Shown piece after piece: positions 8,512-17,219 of a stretch of DNA of 64,000 bases. The DNA is from JAAYYY01 sp964579295 (lineage in GTDB: Bacteria; Chloroflexota; Anaerolineae; Promineifilales; Promineifilaceae): positions 4,514 through 68,513 of the forward strand of contig CAZOGK010000018.1 of assembly GCA_964579295.1 (NCBI GenBank). The letters are read 5' to 3'. Positions within the stretch are counted from its first letter, which is position 1, and every line of letters begins with the position of its first letter. Made by a program: the position numbers and the translations under genes. The notes beneath the pieces were generated by a model. It had not been told where the DNA came from, ran no database searches, and saw nothing but the letters and a program-made list of their open reading frames with translations.

Positions 8512-9828
8512 GTGAGTATTCATTGCCGCCCTGTCGCTGCCTCTCCCCAACTGGCAGCGGCGCAAGAGCAACTCGACAGGCTGCGCCGGCAAAGGCGCCA
8601 CGACAGGCTCGCCGCGGGTCTCCCGGTGCAGACCACGCCCGACGGCCGGCGCCTGGCCGCCCCCTGCCCCGTCTCGTCTGCCCCGCCGCTCGCCCCGCAC
8701 CTGGGCTGGGAGAGCGAAAGCTTCGTCCGCGCCCATCGGGCAGCAACCGCCCGCCACGAGCGGCTGGCGGCCTATCGCGACGCGCAGGAACGGCGCTGGC
8801 TGACCCCGCCGGCCGCCCTACCCCAACCGACCCCGGCAGCACTGCTTCCGCCTGCGGCAGCCGCACCCGCCCCCGCTGAGTCGTGCCCGCCTGAGCCTGA
8901 GCCAACCGTCCGCCTCTATCCCGAGCTGGCAGTCGCCATGCTGCGCCAGGGCGTCGCCGCGGCCGGCCGCCTCTGGCTGCTGCTGCACCATCTCGACGGC
9001 AGCGGCCAGGGCTGGGTTGGCGCGGCAGAGGCGCGAGCGGCGCTCAGCAGCGCCGGCGGCGATCTCTACCTGTGCGGCTGGCGCCAGCTGCGCAACCTGC
9101 TTGCCGCCGGCGACGGGCTATTCTGGCAGCGGGACGGCAGCGCCGGCAGCGCCGGGGAGCCGCGCATCTGGCTGGCCGGCGCCGCCCGCGTCTGCCAGCG
9201 GCTCGGCGTCGAGCAGGTCCGCCTGGAGCCGGTCCGGCTGCCGCTCGCCGTGCTGCTAGAGGGCATTGGCGCGGTGCGCGCCCACTTCTATGCCAGCTAC
9301 CACAGCAGCCGCCAGGGCCGGCCCATCGCGCGCGCCACGCTGGCGGAGCTGACGGCGGTCAGCCGCCGCAGCCAGCGCGCCTATGAGCGGACCGCCGGCG
9401 TCCGCAGCCAGGCCAACTGGGCCATCGGCCCGGCGCAGCCAGACGGCGATGCCCAGGAGCTGGCCTGGCGCCAGGGGCAGGCGCTCTTTACATACAACGA
9501 TCGCCGCGGGCGCTATGGCCGCCCGGGCGCCACTTACTTCTGCTGGCAACTGCCAAACAGCTATCAAGGCCCGCACGTCACGCAGGGCCGGAGTCCGAAG
9601 AAAGCGCTTAACCAACAGCTTGTAGACCTGTACAGTCAAGGGATGACGGGGAACGGCAAGCAGGAAGGTGAAGCTGAGCAACGCGGCTCGCGCTTCTTCG
9701 ACAACGGTCCGGCAGCTGTGCGCGCGCTGGGCCGCGGCCAGCCGCGGGATATCTACTGGCTCGGCAAACAGCGCGAACGCCATTACCAGATCTGGCACCT
9801 GTTCCCCGCCCTAGAGGACAAATCCTGA
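8512..9828 (+). CDS. Uncharacterised 438-residue protein of the accessory module
   Basis: I do not recognise this protein. The first 90 residues are Arg/Ala-rich and probably helical, and a Pro-rich linker follows (about 100-135). The region from residue about 140 (AMLRQGVAAAGRLWLLLHHL) and the segment near 285 (TLAELTAVSRRSQRAYER) look like helix-turn-helix DNA-binding modules of the kind seen in replication or phage regulatory proteins. No catalytic motif is visible and there are no membrane segments. It starts with GTG. Its place beside an AAA ATPase, on DNA linked by a repeat to the parAB/antirepressor region, hints at a plasmid or phage replication role. This is inference only. Confidence 0.65.
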   Translation: MSIHCRPVAASPQLAAAQEQLDRLRRQRRHDRLAAGLPVQTTPDGRRLAAPCPVSSAPPLAPHLGWESESFVRAHRAATARHERLAAYRDAQERRWLTPPAALPQPTPAALLPPAAAAPAPAESCPPEPEPTVRLYPELAVAMLRQGVAAAGRLWLLLHHLDGSGQGWVGAAEARAALSSAGGDLYLCGWRQLRNLLAAGDGLFWQRDGSAGSAGEPRIWLAGAARVCQRLGVEQVRLEPVRLPLAVLLEGIGAVRAHFYASYHSSRQGRPIARATLAELTAVSRRSQRAYERTAGVRSQANWAIGPAQPDGDAQELAWRQGQALFTYNDRRGRYGRPGATYFCWQLPNSYQGPHVTQGRSPKKALNQQLVDLYSQGMTGNGKQEGEAEQRGSRFFDNGPAAVRALGRGQPRDIYWLGKQRERHYQIWHLFPALEDKS

Positions 9829-10065
9829 TGGCTCGCTTACGCTGCGCCGGATGCCGGAAAGAAGTTGCACCCGTACTAAGGGCTATCAAGCAAAAGGCTA
9901 TTAACGCCAGCCATGCCCAGACCCAAAAACCCTATTGTTCGTCTCTCGCGAACGGATGGCCCGCAACCATCACAGCCTTTATCCTAACCCGGCAGCGGCC
10001 GCCACGACGGGCCCGATTCCCTGGGGATAACAAAGCTGATCCACTGGCGTGCGCCCCCTGGCCGG
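9829..10065. other. Intergenic remnant with a short palindrome
   Basis: An ATG at 9828 overlaps the preceding stop, and an open frame of 129 codons follows with an early CAGC (CxxC) segment. Its last 50 codons run antisense through the stress-protein gene, so I do not call it as a gene. At 9937-9953 GTTCG and CGAAC flank seven bases. The region may be a decayed gene end. Confidence 0.35.
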
Positions 10066-10473
10066 TTAGCGTCCAGAGCCGTCCGCTTCGTCCTTACGCT
10101 CCCCCTGGTTGCCGTCATTCATCTCCCGGTAGCGCTGCCGGGAGGCCATTGTCGATTCCACTTCGCCCGGACTCGGGTTCAGCTCGAACCCTTCCCAGCC
10201 TTGCTGCTGCCAGCTAAAGGGAAATTCGTCAACCTGCTGCGCGCCGGCTTCCTCCAGCAGGGAGCGGGCCCGCTGCCCTGACTCGCCCAGCGCGCGCACG
10301 GCAACGACGACAGCACCCTGGCGCACCGCGTCCGCTATCGCGCCGGCAATGTGCGTGTCGACCTCGGTCACCACGTCGATGTCTGTCTCGACGAATTTGC
10401 CGGCCAGCAGCGCCCGTACCGCCGTCTGCGCGGCTTTCGGCTGCTCGAAGAGCGCGATGACAGTGGTTGCCAC
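10066..10473 (-). CDS. Small stress-type protein, YflT/DUF1269-like
   Basis: This 135-residue cytoplasmic protein starts with VIALFEQPKAAQTAVRALLAG, a beta-alpha unit typical of the heat-induced stress protein YflT and DUF1269-like domains that form a small ferredoxin-like fold. The C-terminal 45 residues are charged and low in complexity, probably disordered. It is the distal gene of a minus-strand cluster of stress and envelope genes, with the SRPBCC gene ending two bases upstream. Function is not established for the family. Confidence 0.65.
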   Translation of the reverse strand: MATTVIALFEQPKAAQTAVRALLAGKFVETDIDVVTEVDTHIAGAIADAVRQGAVVVAVRALGESGQRARSLLEEAGAQQVDEFPFSWQQQGWEGFELNPSPGEVESTMASRQRYREMNDGNQGERKDEADGSGR

Positions 10474-10475
10474 GG

Positions 10476-10928
10476 CTACATATCCGTCCGGTCGTACATG
10501 CCCTCGGCGAACGCTTTAAAGTTGCGCAGATCTTCTTCCAGAACTTCTTCTGGGTTCGTCAGCAGCCGGGCCACGGCTGCGCCGGCCTTACCGCCCACCG
10601 GCTGGTATTGCATGATGACTGTGATCTCCGTCTCGTCATGCGGCAGGCTGTTGAAGGTCACCTGCCCGCTGGTCGTCAAGGCGCCGGCATTATCCTTGGT
10701 ATTCCAGGCCAGGCGCTTGTCCTTCTCGTAACGGGTCATCTCCGCGGTCCACTTGAGCGACGCCCCCATCGGCCCCGACAGCGTCCATTCGCTGCTCTTC
10801 TCGCCCACTTTCTTCACCGACTTCAGGTTCTTCATGAAGTGGGGGAAATTCTCAAAGTTGGACCAGAGGGCAAAGACGTCGGCAACGTCTGCCTTCACAA
10901 TCATGCTTCTGGTAATCTGTTGCGCCAT
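10476..10928 (-). CDS. SRPBCC/START-like cyclase-dehydrase family protein
   Basis: This 150-residue protein has the helix-grip fold of SRPBCC proteins. It begins ITRSMIVKADVADVFALWSNFENFPHFMKN and ends with the long C-terminal helix EEVLEEDLRNFKAFAEGM. Related proteins bind hydrophobic ligands or membranes and often sit in stress clusters with DUF2892 and four-helix proteins, as here. The ATG at 10928 is preceded by GGAGA seven bases upstream, which decides it over an earlier frame opening at 11003. Confidence 0.8.
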   Translation of the reverse strand: MAQQITRSMIVKADVADVFALWSNFENFPHFMKNLKSVKKVGEKSSEWTLSGPMGASLKWTAEMTRYEKDKRLAWNTKDNAGALTTSGQVTFNSLPHDETEITVIMQYQPVGGKAGAAVARLLTNPEEVLEEDLRNFKAFAEGMYDRTDM

Positions 10929-10963
10929 TTCAGTTTCTCCTGCTAATGCGGCTATGGCGGATG

Positions 10964-11326
10964 TTAGCCGCCGTTGTCTCCCCGCTCGCGGCCCATTGTC
11001 CACGATGGCGGGTCGCTGGTGGGGAACGACTCCCAGGAAGATTCCATCACCTCGTCGCCATCATCGACCTCTGGCGGCGGCGTTGCGTCCGCCGGCAGCA
11101 TGGTCTCGTAGTAATCTGGCCCCACGCCCAACAGGTCGTAGACAACGCAATGTCCGCGCAGCCCGCGGTAGATCAGGTAACCGCCGGCGAACGCGGTGAG
11201 CAGGCCGCCAATCGACTTGCGTCCCAGCCCAGCTACTGTCAGGACGGCGCCGCCCATGAGCGAGAGCCAGCGCTCTCCATCCTGCACGTTGCGGTTTCTT
11301 GCTGCGAAAGTTTGTAGGTTGATCAT
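10964..11326 (-). CDS. DUF2892/YgaP-like membrane protein
   Basis: This 120-residue protein has the signature of the YgaP transmembrane domain (DUF2892): an N-terminal NVQDGERWLSLMGGAVL segment followed by two short hydrophobic helices around a GRKSIGGLL turn (residues about 20-62). The remaining 60 residues are acidic and Pro-rich, without a rhodanese domain. It overlaps the next upstream gene by four bases, indicating co-translation in the stress/envelope operon. Confidence 0.75.
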   Translation of the reverse strand: MINLQTFAARNRNVQDGERWLSLMGGAVLTVAGLGRKSIGGLLTAFAGGYLIYRGLRGHCVVYDLLGVGPDYYETMLPADATPPPEVDDGDEVMESSWESFPTSDPPSWTMGRERGDNGG

Positions 11327-11862
11327 CTGCTTTCCCTCACTTGCCTCGTCTCTTCTGGCGGCGGCCCCGCTCCGCGCGCCAGCATCGCTTGCAGCGCCTG
11401 CAGCCGATCCCGCGCGGCGCGAATAGCTTCATACTGCTCCTCGACAACCGGCTCGAGCTGCCCCGGTCCGATTGCCTTCCTGGCCTCTTCATAGACTTCT
11501 AGCGCCGCCGCATCGCCGGCCAGGCACTCCGCAATCATGGCGGCGTCGCCCCGGACGACGAAGCGCTTGAACCTGATCCAGAGACGATGGATGCCGCCTG
11601 CCAGGTCGCCGCCGATTTCGGGAGCGCCGTCCAGATGCAGCACCTCGTCGCGCAGCGCCTCGGCAAAGGAGAGCCGCTGCTGGGCATAATCGCTAAACAG
11701 GGCCGCCAGTGGCTCCCCGGTCACGCGGGTGGCCGTCAGCTCGTAACCGCTGGCGCCGTTGTAGCACATGGCGATCAGGTCGTTGAGCAGGACGATCTGT
11801 GTCTTCGTGTCCAGGCTGGGAAGCTGCTCTGTCTTTGTCTGCAGCGCTTCCATAGTTGTCAT
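11323..11862 (-). CDS. Four-helix-bundle stress protein, DUF2383-like
   Basis: This 179-residue, all-helical soluble protein resembles the DUF2383/PA2169-type ferritin-like bundle. It contains LNDLIAMCYNGASGYELTA, the helix FSDYAQQRLSFAEALRDEV and a later HRLWIRFKR segment. Such proteins accompany stress membrane proteins and often carry di-metal-like helices, although I cannot confirm a metal site here. It overlaps the DUF2892 gene by four bases and follows YihY closely, so it belongs to the same operon. Confidence 0.7.
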   Translation of the reverse strand: MTTMEALQTKTEQLPSLDTKTQIVLLNDLIAMCYNGASGYELTATRVTGEPLAALFSDYAQQRLSFAEALRDEVLHLDGAPEIGGDLAGGIHRLWIRFKRFVVRGDAAMIAECLAGDAAALEVYEEARKAIGPGQLEPVVEEQYEAIRAARDRLQALQAMLARGAGPPPEETRQVRESR

Positions 11863-11885
11863 AAGATATCCACAGGCACAGCCGG

Positions 11886-12974
11886 CTAACTGCGCAGCCA
11901 GCGCCAGACGCCGATAACCAGCGCCAGCACGGCGACGATGTAATACTGCACGGCGCCTTCATCTTCGCGCCGCCGCGGCGCTTCCCAGGCGGCCGGCGCC
12001 ACCGCATAGGGCTGGGCGGCCAGCGTGGCCCCCGCCGGCGCTGCCTGCGGCCCCTGCCGCGTCATTCCCTGCTGGGCGCGATCCTCTTCGGTCACGCGCA
12101 CCGCGCCCTCGGCCGGCCTGATCTGCGAGCCAAAACGGCGCGCGTAGACCTGGGTAAACTCGGCGCCAAAGAAAAAGATGGCTGCCGAGTAGTACATCCA
12201 TAAGAGGAAGACAACCATCGAGCCGGCGGCGCCATAGGTGGAGGCTGTAGAACTCTGCCCCAGATAGAGGCCAATGGCCCACTTGCCCACGCCAAAGAGC
12301 AGCGCCGTCACGACCGCGCCGATCCAGACGTCGCGCCAGGCAATGTGCACGTCGGGAATCACCTTGTACACCGCGGCGAAGAGCAGCGTGATGATAGCCA
12401 GCGACACGATGAAGTTGACGACCCGCATCAGAATTTCGGCTTCCGGCAGCAGCCCGGAGACAAACTCGTTGAGCGCGCTCAGGACGGCGCTGACAGCCAG
12501 CGATAGCAGCAGCAGCAGCCCCATGCCCGCTACCAGAGAAAAGCTGAAGAGCCGGTTCTTGAGGGTGGCGACAATCCCCTGGTTCTCGGCCGGCTTCACT
12601 TCCCAGATCGTGTTCATCGAATCCTGAAGCTGTGTGAAGAAGCCGGTGGCGCCAATAGCCAGGGTGACGATGGCGACGGCGCCGGCTAGCAGCCCTTCGC
12701 CCGGCTCGCTGGCATTCTCGATGACGCTGGCGATGAGGTCAGCCCCTTCTGGCCCGATCAGCCCGGCGAACTGGTCCAGCAGCCGCGTCTGGATCTGGGC
12801 CTCGGTGAACTCGGCGCCGACTATCCGGCCAAGCACCACCAGCAGCAGCAAGATCAGGGGTGGAATGGAGAAGACAGCGGCATAGGCCAGCGCCGCCGAC
12901 AGCCGCGTCGCCTTGTCTTCCGACCACTCAGCAACGGTTTCTTTGATCAGGCTAAAGATGTCGCCTATCTTCAT
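11886..12974 (-). CDS. YihY/BrkB-family inner-membrane protein
   Basis: This 362-residue polytopic membrane protein has the YihY/virulence factor BrkB pattern: TRLSAALAYAAVFSIPPLIL near the N-terminus, AIGATGFFTQLQDSMNTIWEV near residue 115-135, about six membrane segments and GAAGSMVVFLLWMYYSAAIFFFG before a polar tail. The tail has an extra terminal hydrophobic segment (VAVLALVIGVW). The family is often misnamed RNase BN; its transport or envelope role is unresolved. The ATG at 12974 has a GGAG nearby upstream. Confidence 0.88.
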   Translation of the reverse strand: MKIGDIFSLIKETVAEWSEDKATRLSAALAYAAVFSIPPLILLLLVVLGRIVGAEFTEAQIQTRLLDQFAGLIGPEGADLIASVIENASEPGEGLLAGAVAIVTLAIGATGFFTQLQDSMNTIWEVKPAENQGIVATLKNRLFSFSLVAGMGLLLLLSLAVSAVLSALNEFVSGLLPEAEILMRVVNFIVSLAIITLLFAAVYKVIPDVHIAWRDVWIGAVVTALLFGVGKWAIGLYLGQSSTASTYGAAGSMVVFLLWMYYSAAIFFFGAEFTQVYARRFGSQIRPAEGAVRVTEEDRAQQGMTRQGPQAAPAGATLAAQPYAVAPAAWEAPRRREDEGAVQYYIVAVLALVIGVWRWLRS

Positions 12975-12996
12975 CGTGGCGCTCCGGTTTCGTCAT

Positions 12997-13821
12997 TTAT
13001 GGGCAACTACCCCCCATCTCGGCGATAGCCGCGCGGATGTTCTCCATCCGATTTTCGGGGTTGGGATGCGTGCTGAAGAACTCTGGCTGGCGGCTCGGTC
13101 CGCCCGCCGCCGCCAGGATCTGCATCACGTTGAGCATCTGGCAGGTGTCATAGCCGGCGTTCGCCATGTAGCGCACGCCGAGAACATCAGACTGCAGCTC
13201 GTCTTCGCGGCCGAAGCGCATATTGATCACCTGGCCGATCAGCGCTGCCATCGCCGCCGTCTGCTGAGTCGAAGGGTTGTCGGGGTCGTAGGCGGCAATG
13301 ACCGCCGCGCCGGTGAGCCCCTGCGTGAGCTGCGCCTTAGCCATCTGCTCGGCGGAGTGGCGGGCGACGGCGTGGCCGATCTCGTGGCCCATGATGCCCG
13401 CCAGCTGGTCTACATTCTCGAGCTGGTCGAAAAGCGCCGCCGTGATGTAGACCTGCCCGCCGGGAAGAGCAAAGGCATTAATCGTCTGCGGATCGGACAG
13501 CAGCGTGCATTCAAACGGGTATTCCGTGTTCTGCAGGTCGTTGGCCGCAATCAGCTCGCTGCAGACCTCGTCCAGCAGCGCCTGCGCACTCTGGTCCGGG
13601 TCCACCCCGCCGAACTGCTGCTCCAGCTCCGGAGCCGCCTGCAGGCCCAGAACAATCTCCTGTTCCTTGCTGATGGCGACGTACTGCTCTTCGTCGGTAT
13701 ACGGATTATATTGGCGTGTTGCACAATAGGAGAGAATAGAAAAGGCGGCGATAGCCAGGGCAATGAGCAGACGTCCGCCGCTGAATCGCCCTCCTCCCGA
13801 TGTTCTTTGTCTGCGATACAT
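12997..13821 (-). CDS. M48-family membrane-anchored zinc metalloprotease
   Basis: This 274-residue protein has an N-terminal signal or anchor (LLIALAIAAFSILSYC, about residues 18-34) and the M48 zinc motif GHEIGHAVARH (near residues 144-154). The third ligand region is EDELQSDVLG near 207. It lacks the many membrane helices of HtpX and resembles BepA/LoiP-type envelope proteases that clear misfolded proteins. AAGGAG lies upstream of the ATG. It lies between the YihY gene and a small membrane protein, in keeping with an envelope-stress cluster. Confidence 0.85.
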   Translation of the reverse strand: MYRRQRTSGGGRFSGGRLLIALAIAAFSILSYCATRQYNPYTDEEQYVAISKEQEIVLGLQAAPELEQQFGGVDPDQSAQALLDEVCSELIAANDLQNTEYPFECTLLSDPQTINAFALPGGQVYITAALFDQLENVDQLAGIMGHEIGHAVARHSAEQMAKAQLTQGLTGAAVIAAYDPDNPSTQQTAAMAALIGQVINMRFGREDELQSDVLGVRYMANAGYDTCQMLNVMQILAAAGGPSRQPEFFSTHPNPENRMENIRAAIAEMGGSCP

Positions 13822-13835
13822 GATGTCTCCTTCTC

Positions 13836-14345
13836 TTACTCTTCAGCGACGTCCGTGTCGTATACGGGAACAAAGCGCTCAACTTCCAGTAGCTCGTAGA
13901 TAGCGCCGGCTGTCAGGCCATAGAGCACGTGTGCGCTGATATCTAACCAGTGATAAACGGGATAAAACCAGTTAAAGAAGCGCGTCATGGTATAGTAGTT
14001 GATGGCATAAAGGGCCAGGCCGAACAGGGCCCCGACGACGACCCCGACCGGCAACGTCCATTCGTGAATGATGGCTGCCAGAATGAGGCCGAAGATGACC
14101 GCCAGGACGAAGTGCAGGAGCAGGCCGACCACGATGGTCGCGATGCTCAGATCGCCGAGGAGCACCTGCTCGCCCATGACGATGGCGGCGACGTAGCGGG
14201 GAAAGATCCAGGCGCTGCCGCCCAGGACCATTGCCTGCCCCAGCATCTGCACGAGTAAAAAGACAACACCGGCGACGAGGCCCGCGATAAATGCGGCGCG
14301 CCAGTCTACCAATTGTTCCATACGTGTGCGGGGCGTCGATTCCAT
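13836..14345 (-). CDS. Predicted four- to five-helix membrane protein
   Basis: This 169-residue protein has four or five hydrophobic segments: AAFIAGLVAGVVFLLVQML, IATIVVGLLLHFVLAVIFGL, VGVVVGALFGLALYAI and a C-terminal HVLYGLTAGAIYELL. I do not recognise a named family beyond a general bacterial membrane protein of the DUF1440/YagU sort. An ATG at 14345 with AGGAG upstream is preferred to the frame opening at 14465. Its position beside M48 and YihY suggests an envelope-stress role. Confidence 0.65.
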   Translation of the reverse strand: MESTPRTRMEQLVDWRAAFIAGLVAGVVFLLVQMLGQAMVLGGSAWIFPRYVAAIVMGEQVLLGDLSIATIVVGLLLHFVLAVIFGLILAAIIHEWTLPVGVVVGALFGLALYAINYYTMTRFFNWFYPVYHWLDISAHVLYGLTAGAIYELLEVERFVPVYDTDVAEE

Positions 14346-14388
14346 TCTCCATTCTCCTTGACTGTTGACCTCTACATGGCCGCGCCGG

Positions 14389-15171
14389 CTAACCAACCAG
14401 CAGCGAGGATCCCCCGTCGATAAAGATAACACTTCCGGTAATGTGGTTGGAAGCCTCGGAAGCAAGAAAAAGCACCAGCTCGGCTACCTGCCCCGGGCTG
14501 CCGGGCGCGCCATCGGTGAGTGGGATGCTGCCTTCCGGATACTCGGCAGGCTCCTTCGCCTCTTCCACATTGCGCTGCTCGGTGTTCTCGTCAATGTTGG
14601 TGGTAATCGCGCCGGGGCAAATGACGTTGACGCGGACCTTGTGCTTGGCCAGCTCCAGCGCCAGCATCTTGGCCAGCGCTACCTGACCCGCCTTGCTGGT
14701 GGAGTAAGCGGACGCGCCGCTATTGCTGAAGGTGCGCGTCCCATTAACGGACGAGGTGACAATGACGGAGCCGCCCTGCCGCTGCAGCGCCGGCGCCGCG
14801 TACTTGATCGTATAAAAGGTGCCGCTGAGATTAATGTCAATCGTCTCGCGCCACTCTTCCGGTTCCAGCTGCTCAAGCGGAGCCCAGACGCCGTTGATGC
14901 CGGCGTTGGCAAAGACGATGTCCAGCCGTTCCCAGGCGTTCAGCACGCTGCCGACTGCCTTTTCGACCGCCGGGGCATCGGAGATGTCGGCGGTGATGGG
15001 CAGCGCCTCGCCGCCGGCCGCAGAGATAGCGGCGGCCACGTCGTCCACAGCCTCCTGCCCGCGGTCCAGCAGGGCGACGCGCGCCCCGGCGACCGCCAGC
15101 CGATGCGCCGCGGCCCGGCCGATGCCCGAGCCCGCCCCGGTTACCAGTGCAACTTTACCCTGCAGCAACAC
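14389..15171 (-). CDS. Short-chain dehydrogenase/reductase (classical SDR)
   Basis: This 260-residue oxidoreductase has the classical SDR features. The nucleotide-binding motif is TGAGSGIG (residues about 11-18), NAG occurs near 89, and the catalytic Ser-Tyr-Lys set appears as VTSSVNG...YSTSK (Tyr/Lys near 156/160). A C-terminal FIDGGSSL closes the fold. It would reduce or oxidise a small alcohol or ketone with NAD(P). The GTG start at 15171 follows AAGGAC at a suitable distance. It is the most upstream member of the minus-strand cluster and may be separately transcribed. Confidence 0.88.
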   Translation of the reverse strand: MLLQGKVALVTGAGSGIGRAAAHRLAVAGARVALLDRGQEAVDDVAAAISAAGGEALPITADISDAPAVEKAVGSVLNAWERLDIVFANAGINGVWAPLEQLEPEEWRETIDINLSGTFYTIKYAAPALQRQGGSVIVTSSVNGTRTFSNSGASAYSTSKAGQVALAKMLALELAKHKVRVNVICPGAITTNIDENTEQRNVEEAKEPAEYPEGSIPLTDGAPGSPGQVAELVLFLASEASNHITGSVIFIDGGSSLLVG

Positions 15172-15438
15172 GTCTTACAGTCCTTTTCCAATCCAGATGA
15201 CCGGGCAGCGCGCAGGCACAGGCCGCCTGCACGGCTACCGCTTCTAGCATAGCATAAAAGATCGACCTTTGATCCAGCCATATGCCAGGGTACAGGCGCC
15301 GGATATAAAGCGCGATATGTTTTGACCGTGGGCGACACGACTCCGCTGGCCGGCGGGCGTGACGGAGGCTGCGGCTGCAGGTAAGATAGCGGCAATCAAC
15401 CCGCGCCGCGGCGCCCGGCGCAAAGGATAGCGACAACC

Positions 15439-16344
15439 ATGAAGATCCATACGCTTGACCTGGAGTTCCAGAATCTAAACCATGCCGTCGCAGTCTATCT
15501 GGTCGAGGGACCGGCCGGCTATTGCCTGATCGAAACGGGGCCGATGAGCACGCTGCCAGCGCTGCAGGCGCGCCTGGCCGAACATGGACTTTCCGCCGCC
15601 GACGTGCCCGACGTGCTCGTGACGCATATCCACCTCGATCATGCCGGCGCGGCCGGCTGGTGGGCGCGGCAGGGAGCGCGTATCTACGTTCACCCTATGG
15701 GCGCACCACACCTCGTCGATCCCCGCCGCCTCTGGGAGAGCGCCAGCCGCATTTATGGTGAGAACATGGAGCCGTTATGGGGCGCGGCGCTGCCGGCGCC
15801 GGCGGAACAGGTGACGGTGGTGCGGGATGGTGAGGAAATTGCCGTTGCTGGCCTGACCATCACGGCCATCGATACGCCCGGCCACGCGGGGCACCATCAC
15901 ACCTATCGTCTCGGAGACGTTGGCTTTACCGGCGACGCCGCCGGCGTGCGCGTTCCCGGCAGCGGCTGGGTCTCGTTGCCGGCGCCGCCGCCCGAGTTCA
16001 ACCGCGAGCTGTGGTGGCAGACGCTCGACCGGCTACAGGCGCAGCAGTTCAGCGCCATCTACCCCACCCACTTCGGCCTGGTGGAAGACGTAGACTACCA
16101 GCTTGCCGAGATCCGCGGCATGATCGAGGACGCCAGCACCTTTGTGCGGGCGCGCATGGACGAGGGCATGGAGCGAGGCGACTTGCTCAATGCCTACGTG
16201 GGTTGGAACCGGGAGCGGGCGCTTAGCAGGGGGATGAGCGACGACGATTTTGCCCGTTACGAGGCTGCCAATCCGCTCTTCATGTCGGTGGACGGCCTGA
16301 TGCGCTACTGGCGCAAACAGGCGGCCGCGGAATCTGCCGGCTAA
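15439..16344 (+). CDS. Metallo-beta-lactamase-fold hydrolase
   Basis: This 301-residue MBL-fold enzyme carries the metal-binding signature THIHLDHAG (about residues 59-67). A further His lies in GHAGHHHTYRLGDVGFTGDAAG (near 150-170), and a late Thr-His (YPTHFG) is near 210, so the di-metal site looks complete. About 90 extra C-terminal residues form helices, as in glyoxalase II-like or SoxH-like branches. The substrate is unknown. It stands alone downstream of a 267-bp gap in which I see no clear promoter. Confidence 0.85.
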   Translation: MKIHTLDLEFQNLNHAVAVYLVEGPAGYCLIETGPMSTLPALQARLAEHGLSAADVPDVLVTHIHLDHAGAAGWWARQGARIYVHPMGAPHLVDPRRLWESASRIYGENMEPLWGAALPAPAEQVTVVRDGEEIAVAGLTITAIDTPGHAGHHHTYRLGDVGFTGDAAGVRVPGSGWVSLPAPPPEFNRELWWQTLDRLQAQQFSAIYPTHFGLVEDVDYQLAEIRGMIEDASTFVRARMDEGMERGDLLNAYVGWNRERALSRGMSDDDFARYEAANPLFMSVDGLMRYWRKQAAAESAG

Positions 16345-16367
16345 CCGGCAGCACGCTTCTCAGCTTC

Positions 16368-16607
16368 TTAAGCCGGGTTGTTGCCCAGGGCGCGAATGGC
16401 GTTGCGCCAGGTGCTCAGCTTGACCCACTCCCGTGTCGTCCAGAAACGCCACGGCTCGTCCAGCCAATCGCTGAGCAGCCGCCGCTGGCAGCGCGGGCAC
16501 AGATCGCGCGGCACCAGGCCGATCAGAAAACGCGGCGTGGGCCCGTCCTCGAACACTTCCACGCGGCGCCCGCACTCGTGGACCATCGTCTTCGATTGTG
16601 GTGACAT
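16368..16607 (-). CDS. Small Cys-containing protein of unknown function
   Basis: This 79-residue protein has a Cys near residue 12 (HECGRRVEVFED) and a CPRC knuckle near 37-40, suggesting one zinc site. A Trp-rich C-terminal helix (DWLDEPWRFWTTREWVKL) follows. AGAGG lies eight bases before the ATG at 16607, which supports translation. It may be a small zinc-ribbon regulator or a protein-protein adapter. No family was recognised. Confidence 0.55.
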   Translation of the reverse strand: MSPQSKTMVHECGRRVEVFEDGPTPRFLIGLVPRDLCPRCQRRLLSDWLDEPWRFWTTREWVKLSTWRNAIRALGNNPA

Positions 16608-16706
16608 GAATCAGACCTCTTCGACCAATAGACCTCTTTCCCCGTATCTTAAGGAATTGCGGCGCGCAATGCAATGGTTTATAAGGTCTATCTTCGCGCA
16701 CGCGGC

Positions 16707-17096
16707 TTACAGCCCGGCAAAGATCTCGTGGATATTCCCATCGGGATCGGCAAAGAAGGCGGTGCGTTGCCCCCAGGGCATATCAGCCGGCCCTTTGACG
16801 GCCGTCGCGCCCTGGGCCAGCAGCCGCTCGTAACTACTGTCCACCGCTTCCGGAGAAGCCACCGGGAAAGCCAGCTCGAACTGCTGCCCACTTGCCGGCC
16901 GGGCAAACGAGTCGTGCCCCGTCGCTTCGTACATGACTGTGCGCGCGCAGATCGAAAAGCGCCCGCCCTCACTGGCGAACTCTACGTAGCCGCCCATATC
17001 GGTGACGACAGTAAAGCCGAGCACGTCCCGGTAAAAGGCCGCCAGCCGCGGCGCGTCATCGGTCAAAATAGTAATCAGGTCGATCCGTGGTTGCAT
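16707..17096 (-). CDS. VOC-family (glyoxalase/bleomycin-resistance fold) protein
   Basis: This 129-residue protein shows the VOC beta-alpha-beta-beta-beta repeat: ITILTDDAPRLAAFYRDVLGF at the N-terminus and AFFADPDGNIHEIFAGL at the C-terminus, with the final Glu a usual metal ligand. Such proteins act as glyoxalases, dioxygenases or binding proteins for toxic compounds. GAAGGAG lies upstream of the ATG at 17096. It has no obvious functional partner. Confidence 0.85.
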   Translation of the reverse strand: MQPRIDLITILTDDAPRLAAFYRDVLGFTVVTDMGGYVEFASEGGRFSICARTVMYEATGHDSFARPASGQQFELAFPVASPEAVDSSYERLLAQGATAVKGPADMPWGQRTAFFADPDGNIHEIFAGL

Positions 17097-17166
17097 CTTT
17101 CTCCTTCCTTGACATGCTCTCTGGACGCGCCAGCCCCGGGCGGGCCATGAAATAGGCAGCGTAATA

Positions 17167-17198
17167 CGCTGGGGGCTGGCTGAGACCGGCCCCCAGCG
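17167..17198 (-). terminator. 10-bp GC hairpin downstream of the LiaF-like gene
   Basis: CGCTGGGGGC (17167-17176) pairs perfectly with 17189-17198 across a 12-nt loop. It lies 22 bp past the stop of the minus-strand membrane protein and before the VOC gene. It lacks a T-tract. Confidence 0.5.
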
Positions 17199-17219
17199 TG
17201 CTAGACTGTGGCAAAAGGG

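Noticed and set aside
9828..10217. 129-codon frame overlapping the stop of the 438-aa gene
   Set aside because: The last 50 codons run antisense through a good stress-protein gene and the composition after the first 30 codons is noise. Only the CAGC start is suggestive.
11868..11880. TATCCACAG resembling a DnaA box
   Set aside because: It is a single copy next to a gene start with no cluster, AT-rich element or dnaA/dnaN context.
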